Assembly: GCA_005406025.1 (NCBI GenBank)
Contig: BGZK01000080.1
Coordinates: forward strand, 1-64,000
Reading direction: 5' to 3'
DNA length: 64,000 bases
From: Eumeta japonica
Lineage: Eukaryota; Arthropoda; Insecta; Lepidoptera; Psychidae
The position numbers and the translations under genes are program-made. Under the pieces are notes generated by a model. That model worked only from the letters and a program-made list of their open reading frames with translations, made no database searches and was not told where the DNA came from. Each line of letters begins with the position of its first letter. Positions within the stretch are counted from its first letter, which is position 1. Shown in pieces: positions 13,801-23,989 of the stretch.

Positions 13801-16800
13801 ACGCAAAACAGGAGTGTTGCTTAGTTATTTTTTTAAGAACGAAGATTTTTTTATGATTATTGCATTTGATCGATTTGTAATTCATATTAATTCACTTTTT
13901 ATCAAAAATTTGTTTACATACAAACCAATGCGATAAGCTACAGTTAGGTATTTCGCATGCTTTCTTCGATAAGAATTCGCGATTATTTGCCATATAACGT
14001 AGTTAATATTGACTAGCCGAGACCTTGTCAGGTTTCAAGGTGATGGCCAACGGAAACGTGTGCTATGCGCATGAGACTGTTTTTTATTCAACATTCAAAG
14101 TAGACAAAATAAATATTAATTGCAGTCAATATATACGACATACCATATAAAAATTGATGTGTCATCTCCTAGAAACATATACTATCCAGATCTTTCTATA
14201 TAATGGTTTCATACTAAATACAGTGTTATATGTCAAGAGTAGACCCGGCAACGCAAATGTCAATTTTTAGTTTCTCATTATTTGCCTATACTTAGGTAAG
14301 CAGTGTTTAAATCGTAGACAGTAAATGAAAGATAATAAAAGAAACAAAGAAGGCAAAGTACAAAATTCGAAAATGTATTATATACAATTTGTTATCACAA
14401 TCGAAATGCATTACTGGAAGGCGTCATTGACAAAGTCGTAAAAAAAAATTAAACCGACTTAAAAAATGTAATTTGTTTAATTAATAACTAAAAAGGGAGA
14501 AATATTTTTTTTATCTTTGCAGAAATCTAATGTAGATATGCCATCAATTTTTTTTTGAGATCGATACCAGCCTTAATATTTGGAATAAACGTTGTCAATT
14601 GGTAGTCGTAGTTGCGATACGAGTACTGCTGAACACGTCACACACCCGCCAACCGCCCGAACCGCGGCGATGGGTGCCGAGCGCGCCCGAAGTCGGTTTC
14701 AGTGAGAGCGCAACCCGAACGGGCACACATGTGAGGGCGCACGCCGTTGCATGCGCTTTGTTGTGAAAACTACTAAATTTCTTGGATATTTCCTTTTTAT
14801 TTTCTTGAATTCGTGTATTTGTTACAGAATAGATTTTTATTTATATATTATAATAGTATTTTACATTAATTTCTTAAGTTTGTACAACAATTATTTTTAG
14901 TCTTGTATATTTAACGGTATTCCAGATTTTTTTATTAGTTTTATTCCTCCTATCCAAATACACAATATCTACTCATGTAAATATTTCTTTTAAACTAAGG
15001 CTGACACCGACCTCATAAAATAGTTGGCACATTTACTTCAATTTCTTAAAAGATATAACTTTTATTACTCCCTCTTTAGTTATTAATGAAATAAATTACA
15101 GTTTTGAAATCAGTTTAAATTTTTAAAATTCTTTTTTTTAAATATTCATTTTTTTTTTATTTCAGTTATAATTGAAACTAGCTACATAATCATTTTTTCG
15201 TTCGAGTACCTTTACTTAATTATTACTTTGTCTTTTACGTGCAGTTTTAGGTGAAGTTACAGGTTAGTTTTGACACCTAATTTATTTATTAGCTACGAGT
15301 ATCTACTTTATCAATATTTTTTTTTCTTTGCTTAATTACATAGATAAGCTAGGTTAGTTTAACTCGATTAGTTTCAATGGTAAGACCAAAAGAAATGGTG
15401 CGATTACGTAATAATCCGACGACAGTCTTATCAAATCATATGTTTCAATAAAAATATAAGTATTTATTCCTCCATTATTATTTACTATGATACATGAAGT
15501 AACGAACCATTTTTATGTTGCCAATCATCTAACGATTACAAGATTATTTTTTAAATTGTTAAGCGACTTTTTAAAATTTTTATCGCGATTGTTTAGCTAG
15601 TTTAATTGCAATAACACATTGAAACAACGTGTATAATGACATGTTTCAGAATTACGCTGTTAAGCCAACGGCACGTTTTCCTAGTGACTGATACGTACTT
15701 AACTATGTATCTAAAAAAACTACTGAACTGATTTTGATGAAACTTGCGCAGTTCTCTAAGTTAGACTACATAGTCTAACTAAAAAAGAATTTTTGAAATC
15801 CGACTAATAGTTTTTGAGATAAGCGCGGACAAACATAATACATTTACGAAATTTGGCACACTTGTTTAGAAACTGGTATAGACTAAGACATACAAAAACT
15901 GTGCAAGTCTTATAATATTACACCCACAAGGGTCGAATAGATAAAGATTTTTTAAAAAAAGTCGGTTAAAAGTTATAAAATTAGACACTGTCTACAAATA
16001 GATGGCTTGTTGCACTGGACAAGATAAGAACGTGCGTGGTATAGGAGTTAAGACACCAAGCCATCATAAGAACGTTTTGAAATCATTTTCCGATTGACAC
16101 AATCGAGTTTACATCATGCCTTCTAAAGCTCAAGTTTTCTGTTTGCGCTCCCAGTATTGCTATGAACATCATCTGCTTTATCACTCGTAATACAGGTCGA
16201 GCCTCGTGTACAATATTTGAATTTCAATTATATGGAAAAAAAATGTAATAAAAATGTTAATAAAAAACATACCTCAGCCTGACACTCCCTCCACGGCGCC
16301 AACTGTCTTTCGGTCTCTCTTGATGACACGAACACTGTAGGACGGACGGGCTTTAGCGCGCGGAGCACCCTCGGCAGCGATGCGCCCAGTGCGACCACGT
16401 CGTCTGCGCCGGCGCATGTGCTCGAGCGGATTATCGCACGGGACTCCTCTCTGCCGTTTTAGAAGGCAAAAGTGCATTAGTGATTCATTTTATTTAGTTA
16501 TGTATGTATGCTACACGAGCAGATAACGTTACGAGTACGTGCCATGATGGATGTAAGCTCTTAAGGACCAAACCTCCGAAAATGAGAGTTGAAGTCCATG
16601 AAAGAAAAAGAAAGTTATTTTATCGCTACATTGTTATTTACTTGTCTTTAAATAAAACATATGAAAAAATTTGGATTAAAAAACATTGACTGTATATATC
16701 TTATATTTTTATATGTGGATATATTAGTGTGAAATTCATAATTTTAGGGATGTATAACACAAAAAAATCTTTAACATATATAAAAATTACAAATGCAAGT

Positions 16801-17086
16801 TATATATAGAGAGTACCAAGGTTTATTTAGAATATTATGTTGAGATTATATCAATCGAACTATCATCATTACGTTAAATGTATATTTTTTTAGTTTTTTC
16901 TACTAAAAGAGAACTAATAATTATGTATTCTCCGACTATTGTGTAATTACCTGTACAATTGTTGTTGAGCGGAGGCGTGCGCCAGCGCAGTACATTGCGT
17001 GCCATGTGCCGGCAGCACATCCCGCGACACGTACTCTTCCAACCAATGGAGAGCACGTCCCGAGCCACTGTAGTCACAGTACACCA
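4756..17086 (-). CDS. Class V aminotransferase / cysteine-desulfurase-like gene, partial (four internal exons)
   Basis: Four minus-strand exons join in frame: 17086-16951, 16450-16273, 5881-5495 and 4877-4756. They give 273 complete residues of a fold-type I PLP enzyme of the class V (NifS-like) group. Family members of this type use PLP to act on amino acids, typically releasing sulfur from cysteine. The N-terminal CDYSGSGR stretch, the APWRE stretch, the GALAFWDY block (Asp about residue 169, PLP pyridine contact) and EKFVGG (Lys about residue 204, Schiff-base lysine) appear in the expected order and spacing. Exon phases match at all three junctions and there is no internal stop, which argues for a live gene. 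Odd points: the usual EHH before PW is RET, the phosphate-loop GSGxT is GASLP, GNTH is GTQC, and the GGTP segment is shortened and lost. The first coding exon and the C-terminal exons are not seen. Substrate and localisation cannot be inferred. Family assignment is firm; catalytic activity is doubtful. Confidence 0.85.
5495..5881 (-). CDS. Aminotransferase-like gene, exon C (PLP lysine exon)
   Basis: The exon is 387 bases, exactly 129 codons, phase 0 at both ends. The acceptor is TTTTTGTTTCAG and the donor GAG|GTTAGT. It opens with IIKIPESKEGF, which continues exon B's WRECQAE as in the family (WRE..AE.v.IPe). Then come a helix with an NNLEQRL core, the strand IGFFAAASKLTGVLADD, LLLHQYGALAFWDY with the PLP-binding Asp (codon near 5688), and CEKFVGGVQGP with the Schiff-base Lys (codon near 5583). 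The residue before the Lys is Glu where His is usual. This is the most diagnostic exon of the gene. Confidence 0.93.
6665..6850 (+). pseudogene. Mariner transposase fragment (N-terminal helix-turn-helix part)
   Basis: A plus-strand frame from about 6670 reads HEFERGRATLANEERSS, then MAVTKENVPTA, KIGSGSVHEILHDHLAKV. This is the DNA-binding N-terminal region of mariner transposases (compare EFkRGR.tL.DE.R.GRp.tavT.ENv and lGIgsgSVhkILHdHL). About 20 residues between ENV and the second helix-turn-helix are missing, and the catalytic part is absent. It lies inside the large intron on the opposite strand to the host gene. It is a dead fragment. Confidence 0.75.
6945..7181 (-). other. Unidentified open frame inside the large intron
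   Basis: A 78-codon frame reads with balanced charged composition (…FYDKIAQEMLNLKDEQFK, then LLHDKYMDDVNTRQL, then a stop). Composition is more protein-like than most chance frames here. I do not recognise it. It may be a transposon or retrogene relic. No splice sites or start context stand out. Confidence 0.2.
7118..7141. repeat. Perfect 11-bp inverted repeat, 2-bp loop
   Basis: CTTGGAACAGT, AA, then ACTGTTCCAAG. Confidence 0.9.
7182..10059. other. AT-rich intron interior
   Basis: No exon or recognisable transposase was seen. The 7780-7960 stretch is less AT-rich. At 9000-9190 short words (AGGAGT, ATTACTC, GAGCTT) recur in both orientations, suggesting an old palindromic repeat. Confidence 0.4.
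10060..10330 (+). mobile_element. Non-LTR retrotransposon 3' fragment (copy 1)
   Basis: A degenerate copy of the sequence also found at 55590-55990 (plus) and 57682-57960 (minus). It reads TGATGACTTATTAAAGAAGG, then a CGACGAGCTTGCACGAAGCG core, then a TTCTGTCTACC segment ending in TAGGAAATAG. The frame is broken by stops. Similarity to the end of a reverse-transcriptase-type ORF found repeatedly in Lepidoptera is from memory. Confidence 0.6.
10331..12689. other. AT-rich intron interior
   Basis: No exon is supportable. Short frames near 10972-11251 and 11573-11779 lack codon structure or family motifs. Confidence 0.4.
12690..13680 (+). pseudogene. Decayed mariner transposase
   Basis: The plus strand carries scattered mariner blocks in order over a kilobase: CDEIPSLSSV and FDEMLEGRPVIAVTETNTD (DNA-binding side), PHNLTDNQK (linker), a TDDKSW stretch matching TGDESW around the first catalytic Asp, VVLQHNKAS matching the HhDNAS block with the second Asp changed, and FPKEDW near the C terminus. 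Frameshifts and stops separate nearly every block. No convincing terminal inverted repeats were located. It sits in the large intron, antisense to the gene, and is far more decayed than the copy at 61-63 kb. Confidence 0.75.
14449..15969. mobile_element. Candidate 1.5-kb element with AACCGACTT inverted ends
   Basis: The left end reads TTAAACCGACTTAAAAAA and the right end AAAAAAAGTCGGTTAA, inverted copies over about 9-12 bases. Inside are a GC-rich block (14640-14760) and a stretch near 15720-15840 that reads like a lepidopteran dispersed repeat (GAACTGATTTTGATGAAAC). No transposase frame is visible. Boundaries are inferred from the ends only. Confidence 0.4.
14713..14771 (+). repeat. Dispersed repeat shared with 45785-45856
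   Basis: Both share an ACCCG-AGGGC start, CATGTGAGGGC, a CG-GTTGC core, and then TTTGT(T/G)GTG, in the same orientation. Confidence 0.55.
16273..16450 (-). CDS. Aminotransferase-like gene, exon B
   Basis: This 178-base exon starts after ACGGCAG and ends at a classic donor, GAG|GTATGT. One base completes the split Arg codon and 59 codons follow, ending in phase 0. The peptide has EESRAIIR, a hydrophobic DDVVALGASLP strand and loop, then PTVFVSS and LAPWRECQAE. It aligns with the segment that normally carries GSGxT (phosphate binding) and EHHxNxxPW (ring-stacking His). Here the Thr position is Pro and the His position is Thr. A longer reading in another frame of the same DNA is Arg-rich and shows no family similarity. 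Confidence 0.85.
16951..17086 (-). CDS. Aminotransferase-like gene, exon A (N-terminal side)
   Basis: The acceptor is a strong pyrimidine tract ending CCCGCAG and the donor is CAG|GTAATT. The exon is 136 bases: two bases finish a split codon, then 44 codons, then two bases (AG) that are completed to Arg by the next exon. The peptide begins VYCDYSGSGRAL and continues with a LEEYVSRDVLP helix, matching the start of the class V aminotransferase domain in this subfamily. The following GTQC replaces the commonly seen GNTH. The antisense open frame on the plus strand is a shadow. Confidence 0.85.
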
Positions 17087-17760
17087 CTGCGGGACAAAAG
17101 TAAAAACGCCAGATGAACAAGAGCCAAATAGACAAACGCTTCGAACAAAAGATCTGCACAAAGATAGATTAAATGCATAGTTCGTTTAATGTATACGTGT
17201 GTTTAGTGTGAAACTTAGAATATAAATGTAATTTTATTAACTACTATTATATTATAAAAACTTTAATTACGTATAAATATTTTTAATAAAATCTTACACA
17301 TATTTTTTTTATTAAGAAACTCATTTTTTATGGTGTAAACAAATGGTACAATAGTCACAAAAATAAATCTGCTATAGCATATAAAGTCAGTTTTCTGATT
17401 GTTCTAGTACTGGACTTCGAGTCGCGCTAGAAGTTAGTCGTGACCGAAAAGACCTCGTGCCTAGGAGCAACGAACATTAGCAGTACATGGAGGTTATTTA
17501 CTTTTTAAAAAAGTCAGTCCTGTTTTATTGCTATATTATTATTCCATTGTGTTATCAACACGCTTTCATTGGAATCGCCTGTATGTATAAATATGAATGA
17601 ATGCACTTGCAATCTTCTGATTCGGTTTCTGTGCATTTCCGGACATTAGAATAATCTGAAATTTTACACATGTATAAATAGTGTTGGAATATAAAATATT
17701 GATTTTTGAAATAATATATGTAATCAAAGATTATGGTCGAAAAATGGATTTTTTTATACG
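17087..17760. other. Region upstream of exon A, no exon found
   Basis: The preceding coding exon of the aminotransferase-like gene should lie at higher coordinates than 17086 and end with one leftover base (phase 1). No frame with the expected N-terminal motif was recognised here or further upstream. Confidence 0.4.
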
Positions 17761-17900
17761 ATTTATAAGGGACAAACGAGCATGCGGGCCATCGGAAAGT
17801 AGACTGATGGTCGAAGTAAAAGCAGATCACTACCATTGAGTTAGTTTGATGATGCATCAGGGAGGTTGATAGTAGGTTTATCCGCATTTGGTGTAGTCTA
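17761..17900 (+). repeat. Fragment of the GACAAACGAGCATGCGGGCC dispersed repeat
   Basis: The opening matches the start of the repeat at 27085-27390 (GGCAAACAAGCAGACGAGCC, ATCAGATAACAGATGGTC). It is probably the 3' portion of a retroelement. The minus-strand frame over it is a shadow. Confidence 0.5.
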
Positions 17901-17940
17901 ACAAACAATTCAAAGGGAAGCTATATTAGCCTGCCTTTTT

Positions 17941-18130
17941 TTAACCCTCGATGCAAAAAAAGCGGCGTTACAAGTTTGTCCGTTCTGTGTGTGACTGTGT
18001 GTCTGGCCGTGGCACCGTAGCTCTGAAACGGGTGAACCGATTTGGATGCGTTTTTTTTTTGAAAACAGGATTCCTAGCGATGATTGTTAGATATGTTTCA
18101 CAAAAATCGGTTCAACCGTTTCAAGTTGTC
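17941..18130 (+). repeat. Dispersed repeat, copy 1 (GTAGCTCTGAAACGGGT family)
   Basis: It aligns along its length with 21509-21695 in the same orientation. Shared blocks are GCGTTA-AAGTTTG-CCGTTC, GTAGCTCTGAAACGGGT, GACCGATTTG, GAAAACAGG, TTAGATATGTT and AAAATCGGTT. The sequence is familiar as a widespread lepidopteran repeat; its class is not known to me. Confidence 0.8.
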
Positions 18131-21100
18131 AACTCTTTTGTTAGTTGCGCTAGGAATCTTAGACGCACAATGGTTATTTACTTTACTTGCAAACATACGT
18201 GTGACCTAAAATTTGAAACAAATTTAGTACGGCGTACAAATTTGCTGAAATACCGCTAAGTTAAAAGCAATAACTAAATAGCTAAAAAAAAAAAAAATAG
18301 GGAGATTGCAAACTCATAGCGCTTCCAGACTTAACAATTTACCTAAAACCCAACGTAGGTAACTAGATTTGCAATAAAAATTTGATCGAATCGAAGGAAG
18401 TTGGTCGCAAATGCTAGTAAATTACTAGATAGTCAATCACATAAAGCGTCTGACTTACTTATCGGCACCCCGCCGCGATATTATAACGCCGTTTCTACGA
18501 GCAAACCTTATCGTAGCATCCATCAATTTCTATTATTAATAAATATATATATACTTATAGGTGATAGTCAATAGAATTTGATAGCTAAAAGTAAGTTATT
18601 ATTTTTGACTTAAAACATTTAGCGTAATAATTTGAAAGTCTTAAACCATAACATGCGGTATAAACATGTACACAGTAAAGGAATTATTTGTTGTGTTTTA
18701 CAACAACACTATAACGAAAAATTAATAAAATAAATCGCCTAATATTAGGTCGTTTTTCGTAACGCTTATCGGACAAACGGGTGTAGCAAGCGAAACGCCG
18801 GCCGATTAAGGCATTGTAGCCACCTCGATAAATAAAATTTTAAGGTCAAATTAAAGGACAAAATTTCTGTTTCGGATCGCTTTCATTGAAATATAATTGA
18901 TGGCTTCCGGATATTATTCTGCACGTGTTAACTCAATAACTTGATTTTTGATTACAGTGCACTATTACGAATGAAATAAATAATCAATGAAACATTAGTA
19001 CTACACATTCAATATTCTGTGACATATCGCATGTAACAAGAAATGGATATAATAAATGCAATAATATAATAAATAGTAAAGAAATAATCACTGTTTTAGC
19101 CAAATCGGAGTCCTTTCTCTTTTCATAGATTTTAATTGTAAGGTCAATTCCAAAGTACGATTATGTAGGTGGGCCTTACCTATACCGTGGGACCTACAGA
19201 ATACGATGATAGACAGATGGCTGAACAAATAATTAACGGAAAGCAAAAGAGTTTGCTGGAAAATTTGCAATAGGAATCCTGAAAGCAAATCCGAAACTAT
19301 TAATTCCCAATTCTAGCACATAATTACCAAAACGGAACCACTTAAACCGTTTAGTGTCTACAATGAATTGAAGACAGTTGCATGTTTATAAAATACACTT
19401 TTTTTAACGTACATTTTTTTAACGTTTAATAATACATAAATCGAACATAAAATATACAGAACGTAGGTCTCACATGACGAATACTCAAAGTTCTAGTCTG
19501 CCGTATGGACAGGTCAATGAGCAAGTCTAGGCATACGGAATGAGCACCCACGTTGAGCCGCGTACGGACTATGGGTTCCAGGGTACGCGTGACCAAGCCA
19601 CGCGTAGCCTGAACGTAGAGTCCATACGCGGCGTTAGAGGTGAGATAAGAACGTGTCCCCGCTGCGAAGACAGCCCGGCCGCCGCCGCGGGCGTGGAGGC
19701 CCCGGCCGTGACATTTGTCGCCGGCCTTTGAGCGCTTTTACGGCCGTGGCGGCTTCGCACGGTGATTTGGTACATTACACTGTTTATTTCTTCCAATTAA
19801 GGCTTTCGCAACTGACGTTGCATTTGTTTTAAGTTTAATACTTATATAATAAAACGTTTATATACATAAATAAAACTTTAAAGCTTCTATTTAAAAGTAG
19901 TTTGAACCGATTGGCGGCCTCAATACATGTACTGCAAATATGATTAATTTTAATGATAGAATTATTTATACAACACATGTTAAAAAAACGTATTGCAAGG
20001 AAGAGATAGCAAAAAATTTTGGATGAATTACATTTTCGCTTTTTTTTTCTTTGTAGCATTTTTGAGGAACAAATGAACATAGGGGCCCCCAGAGAGGGGT
20101 AACAGGAGTCCGTGACCACTCGCAGACCCAAACAGATTTTAAGAGATAAATACAATATTTGTTTAAGTATCGGTTAATAATTCTGTCGTGAGAATTGGTA
20201 AAAACACAATTTTAATACTCCATAAGTACATTGAACTGAATCAAAAACAGCATACTTGCAACACATGAGTAAATGAAGCTAATATAACATGGCTCAAAAA
20301 TAATACATATCCCTATTAATATAATATAGAGATATCATATTAATAAGAATTATTGTATCATCCATGGCATATAACTAATTTTCTATTAGTCATCAGATAT
20401 TTTTTTTTGCATAACGCCCTTCTAAATTATAACCGGTATCGGGCGTTGATCGCATTCCCACCGGGACGGGAGGCAATCAAGGTTCCGCGTGTTTGGGCTG
20501 ACATTCGACATTACTCCGTTGTTTAAAGGTCGCCGGCCTGCATCGCCGGCGGCGGGCGGGTCGGACGTTCATATTAGTCAAAATTCGTCGCATCGCACAG
20601 AACAGCTTTAAGATTGAAACAGAAAGACAAAGGCGTGAATAGGTTCGTGTTGAAACTTTTGTATGAGGCTCCGTCGTGGGGTGATAATTATGCCATGGAA
20701 TAAAATGTGAGAAGATATTGCGGGATCGACAGTACAAAGCTACTTTACCGATAAGATGGGATTATACTTAACCATGACAAATGATAATATCATTACCAAT
20801 CTAAAAAGTGAACTAAAAAATATTTAAATTATGGTGTCACACATTTGTTTGTCTGTTATAATTCTAAATCAAGCATCGAGCGAAAAAAATATTTATTAAA
20901 AAATAATTATTACAGCACATACTTTTCAAGTCACCGAATTGGAGTCATCAAAAATATTCGACTCACACGAATGCATAGACAGTTTTACTGCACGAGAAGA
21001 ATTCATAGAAACGACTGTCGTATCGATGAACATTACTAATATGTTTGTCCCTTCACGTACTTGCTTAACTTGGTTCAATTATGCACTACATTTGTAAAAA

Positions 21101-21508
21101 TGTATAAACAAAAAAAAGGAAAAAGTAAAACCTAGAACGTCGTAAAAACGGAAACGTAAAACGAAAAAAAAACACGAAGCGAATTCAGCGTTAACTCGAT
21201 AAAAAAAAATCGTATACAAACAAAATTAGTAACGGAAGCGAGGAGTGAAACGTGTCGATGATCTCGTAAATATTTTAATTGATAACAAACGATGAAGACG
21301 AACCGGCGGGGCAGGCGAGAAAAATAAAGAAAAAAAAAACGTAATCTATATGAACGTTTTTCGTGACACCACACACGATCGTTGCACAAAATAAGCACGG
21401 CCGCGGTCGGCGGTCGTGCTGACGTCGCAAACCAGACGGTCGCTGGTAGTAAGAAAAACCATAGGAATCATAATGAAAGTAACGAAATACGTCATAGTTC
21501 GTACTGAG
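18131..21508. other. Non-coding stretch with two GC-rich islands
   Basis: No exon is supported. GC-rich islands lie at 19535-19760 (many CpGs, GCCGCCGCGGGCGTGG) and 20440-20590 (CGCCGGCGGCGGGCGGG). The short frames over them exist on both strands and match nothing I recognise. Either island could be an unannotated first exon or regulatory DNA. Confidence 0.35.
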
Positions 21509-21695
21509 TTTAACCCCTGACGCAAAAAGAGGGGTGTTATAAATTTGACCGTTCCGTGTGTCTGTCCGTGGGTCCGTAGCTCTGAAACGGGTTGACCGAT
21601 TTGAATTCGATTTTTTAATTGGAAAACAGGTTTACCAGCGATGGTTCTTAGATATGTTACGTCAAAATCGGTTTAACGGTTTCAAAGTTATCAGA
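21509..21695 (+). repeat. Dispersed repeat, copy 2 (GTAGCTCTGAAACGGGT family)
   Basis: Second copy of the repeat at 17941-18130, same orientation, about 3.6 kb away. Confidence 0.8.
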
Positions 21696-22339
21696 TATAC
21701 ACACAATGGGTTAGCAACCTTGCCTTAACGTTGTTTATAAAATGTTTTTTTTAAGATCTACCTTATTGCAAAAAAAAAAATGTCGCTGAAGAAAAATGTG
21801 AACCGAGAAACGAAATGGATCGAATAACGAAATAAACTCAATTATCATAATACAGTTTTATGATTATAATATCAACATTTATCTTCAAATACATATATAT
21901 TTAATCCTCTCATTTTACATCGGATAATGTTCAAGAAATGTGAAAATATCTAACAGGCCGACATCGATTATAAAATAACATAATAATTATTTATCAATCA
22001 TTTAGAAACATCAAGATCTGTCACATTACATATAATGACTCTAATCATAAGCAGGTTGTCTAAGAGAGCTGTTATACATAAGTAGTTTTAACCCTTGACA
22101 TGAATTCTATCGCTTCAAATACAATTCTGAAAGTTATGATAAACTCTACGACACAAATACGTTTTAATACGTTTATGCATAAATAACTATAATTGTCCTG
22201 TGTTCATTTCCTATTCGATTAAGCATCGAATAATTGTAATGGTATGTTATTTCACCACCACCAAATTAGGAAACTATATTATGGCATTGTATTCAATCAG
22301 TCTGTTTGTTAACAATTAACGTAAACTAGTCAGGTGTTC

Positions 22340-22870
22340 TCATTTCTGAGCGGACCGCCCTGACTCGGACCGTGCGCTCGGCCACGACCCCGAGCATACA
22401 AAAGGGTTTTAGATTTTTTTACAGGAGAGCGAGGGGGGGAGGCGGCATCACGAAATTGATTCCCTAAAATTGATTCAATTACTGTCATTAGTATTCTTCG
22501 GTGACTTATAGCACGTTAGATTGCCGTGTCATATACCGATCGCACCACCGCCGTCGAGGGCGAGACTCCCAGTCTTCTCATCTCACATTGAGGTACTCGA
22601 ATTTGGAGCTGTTTACGTTCGCCTTGTGCTGCTAGTGTCCGCCGCCGTTGCTGCGATGACGGCGTCCGGGACCGACGACTTAAAGTTCCCTCCAAAAGAC
22701 GTGGCGCGTGGTGGTTTAATTAGATTCAAAGACCAGTTACTCAGTCGCTCTTGGTCAGAGTCGAACCCGGTACCTGTCAGTGCGAAGGCGACGCTCTCGA
22801 ACACTGGAGCCATCGACGCTCGAACAAAGCGAATAATAAATAGCCTAAATGAGGTTACCGTCTAAGAGCA
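22340..22870. other. GC-richer block around a tRNA-like repeat
   Basis: The block is rich in CpG and carries a 114-codon plus-strand frame from 22521 that overlaps the tRNA-like sequence. The frame has no family resemblance, and the tRNA-like sequence explains part of it, so it is not called as a gene. Confidence 0.35.
22752..22820 (-). repeat. tRNA-like sequence, probable SINE head
   Basis: The minus strand reads GATGGCTCCAGTG (box A-like, 22812-22802), GAGAGCGTCGCC, then CCGGGTTCGACTC (box B-like, 22767-22757). The A-B spacing suits an internal Pol III promoter. The arms do not close into a full cloverleaf, so this is a tRNA-derived repeat rather than a functional tRNA. Confidence 0.5.
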
Positions 22871-23786
22871 TTGAATGTAATATTCACGATTCAGTGTTCT
22901 TTTTTACAACTTCAGTAACTCATGACCGGAATGGAGCATAAAAGGTACTGTACAACGCGCGAAACTCTACCGCTTTGAAGTTTGTCACGAAAGCGTCGAA
23001 AAGGCGTAAAATAAGAACGCGGCGGAGAAGAAGGAAGATTCGAGGAGCGTAATACCCGCGCAGTATACCATTCGCAGCCAATTCAGAGCGGCGGAATTTC
23101 GTGCGTTGTACTGTGACAGTCGGCGGCATAGACAACACGTGTAACTCTGCCTTTGCGGTCCACAATGGAGCACTGTATTGTTTTGATACCGCACGTTTGT
23201 CTATCTAAAGAATGATTCACAGACAAACGTGTAGGTCGGTAAATAAATTACAACCTGCCGTCTCATAATGGAATTCGTTATGGCTATCTCTCTATGACCA
23301 CATTCCGGCACACTTGGACACTTTCCTTGGAGTCGAATTTCTAAAATATTATTCAATACATTTTAGGCTGAAAATTCTAAATATTTTTATTATCATATTT
23401 TGCTATTTGTCAAATAAAAACATTCAAAGTATACGAACGCTCACAAATCGTATGTTATGATCTTTATCTGTTTGCCGAGCAAACACAAAACGGCTCAGCG
23501 ACGCAGAGACACGGAGCGATCGCGTGAGTGACACGATGATCTATGATAAATGCGGAATGTTTACAAATAATACACGTATTTTAATAAGTAGGTGTATGGA
23601 TAATATTGACACGTTAATAATGAGAATCCACTAGGATCCGTTAATTACTTCTCAAGTTTGAACCGATTGATCTGTTCTTGTCGCCGACGGAAGTTCGTCA
23701 AGAATAGATCTATTGCTAGACTAAAAATTTAAAATACTTTTACTTTCAAATTATGGTCGTAAGCTACTTTGTAACATTAACTAGCG

Positions 23787-23925
23787 TTGTATTAAAATTT
23801 TGATGTAAGCTTCATTCCAACATCAAATGCATTGTATTAAAATTTTGATGTAAGCTTCATTCCAACATCAAATACTTGTGTATTAAAAATTTTGATGGGA
23901 AGCTACGTTCTCACATCAGATATTC
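23787..23925. repeat. Tandem array, three copies of a 45-bp unit with internal stem
   Basis: Units start at 23787, 23832 and 23877. The first two are nearly identical (TATTAAAATTTTGATGTAAG, then CTTCATTCCAACATCAAA) and the third is diverged. Each unit contains TTTGATGT and its complement ACATCAAA (or close), forming an 8-bp stem. Confidence 0.9.
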
Positions 23926-23989
23926 TTACATTAATATTTTTATCTTAAGCGTATGTTCTAAATCCTTTATCCGAATTTTGGAGAAGTTC

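Larger units (their letters stand above)
5882..16272 (-). other. 10.4-kb intron of the aminotransferase-like gene
   Basis: The intron runs from GTATGT at 16272 to the TTTCAG that ends at 5882 and joins phase 0 to phase 0. It contains two decayed mariner copies, a retrotransposon tail and a 1.5-kb repeat with inverted ends, all listed separately. The other two introns are short: 16950-16451 (500 bases) and 5494-4878 (617 bases). The rest is AT-rich DNA without supportable exons. Confidence 0.75.

Noticed and set aside
16274..16477. Arg-rich minus-strand frame (RRRRRRGRTGRIAAEG)
   Set aside because: It is another frame of exon B, which reads a family-matching peptide with proper splice sites.
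16959..17180. Plus-strand 73-codon frame
   Set aside because: Antisense shadow of exon A.
22752..22820. Functional tRNA gene
   Set aside because: Box A and box B are present but acceptor and anticodon stems do not pair well. A SINE head is the better reading.
22521..22865. 114-codon plus-strand frame with hydrophobic stretch
   Set aside because: It overlaps a tRNA-like repeat, is mirrored by a minus-strand frame, and has no family resemblance.
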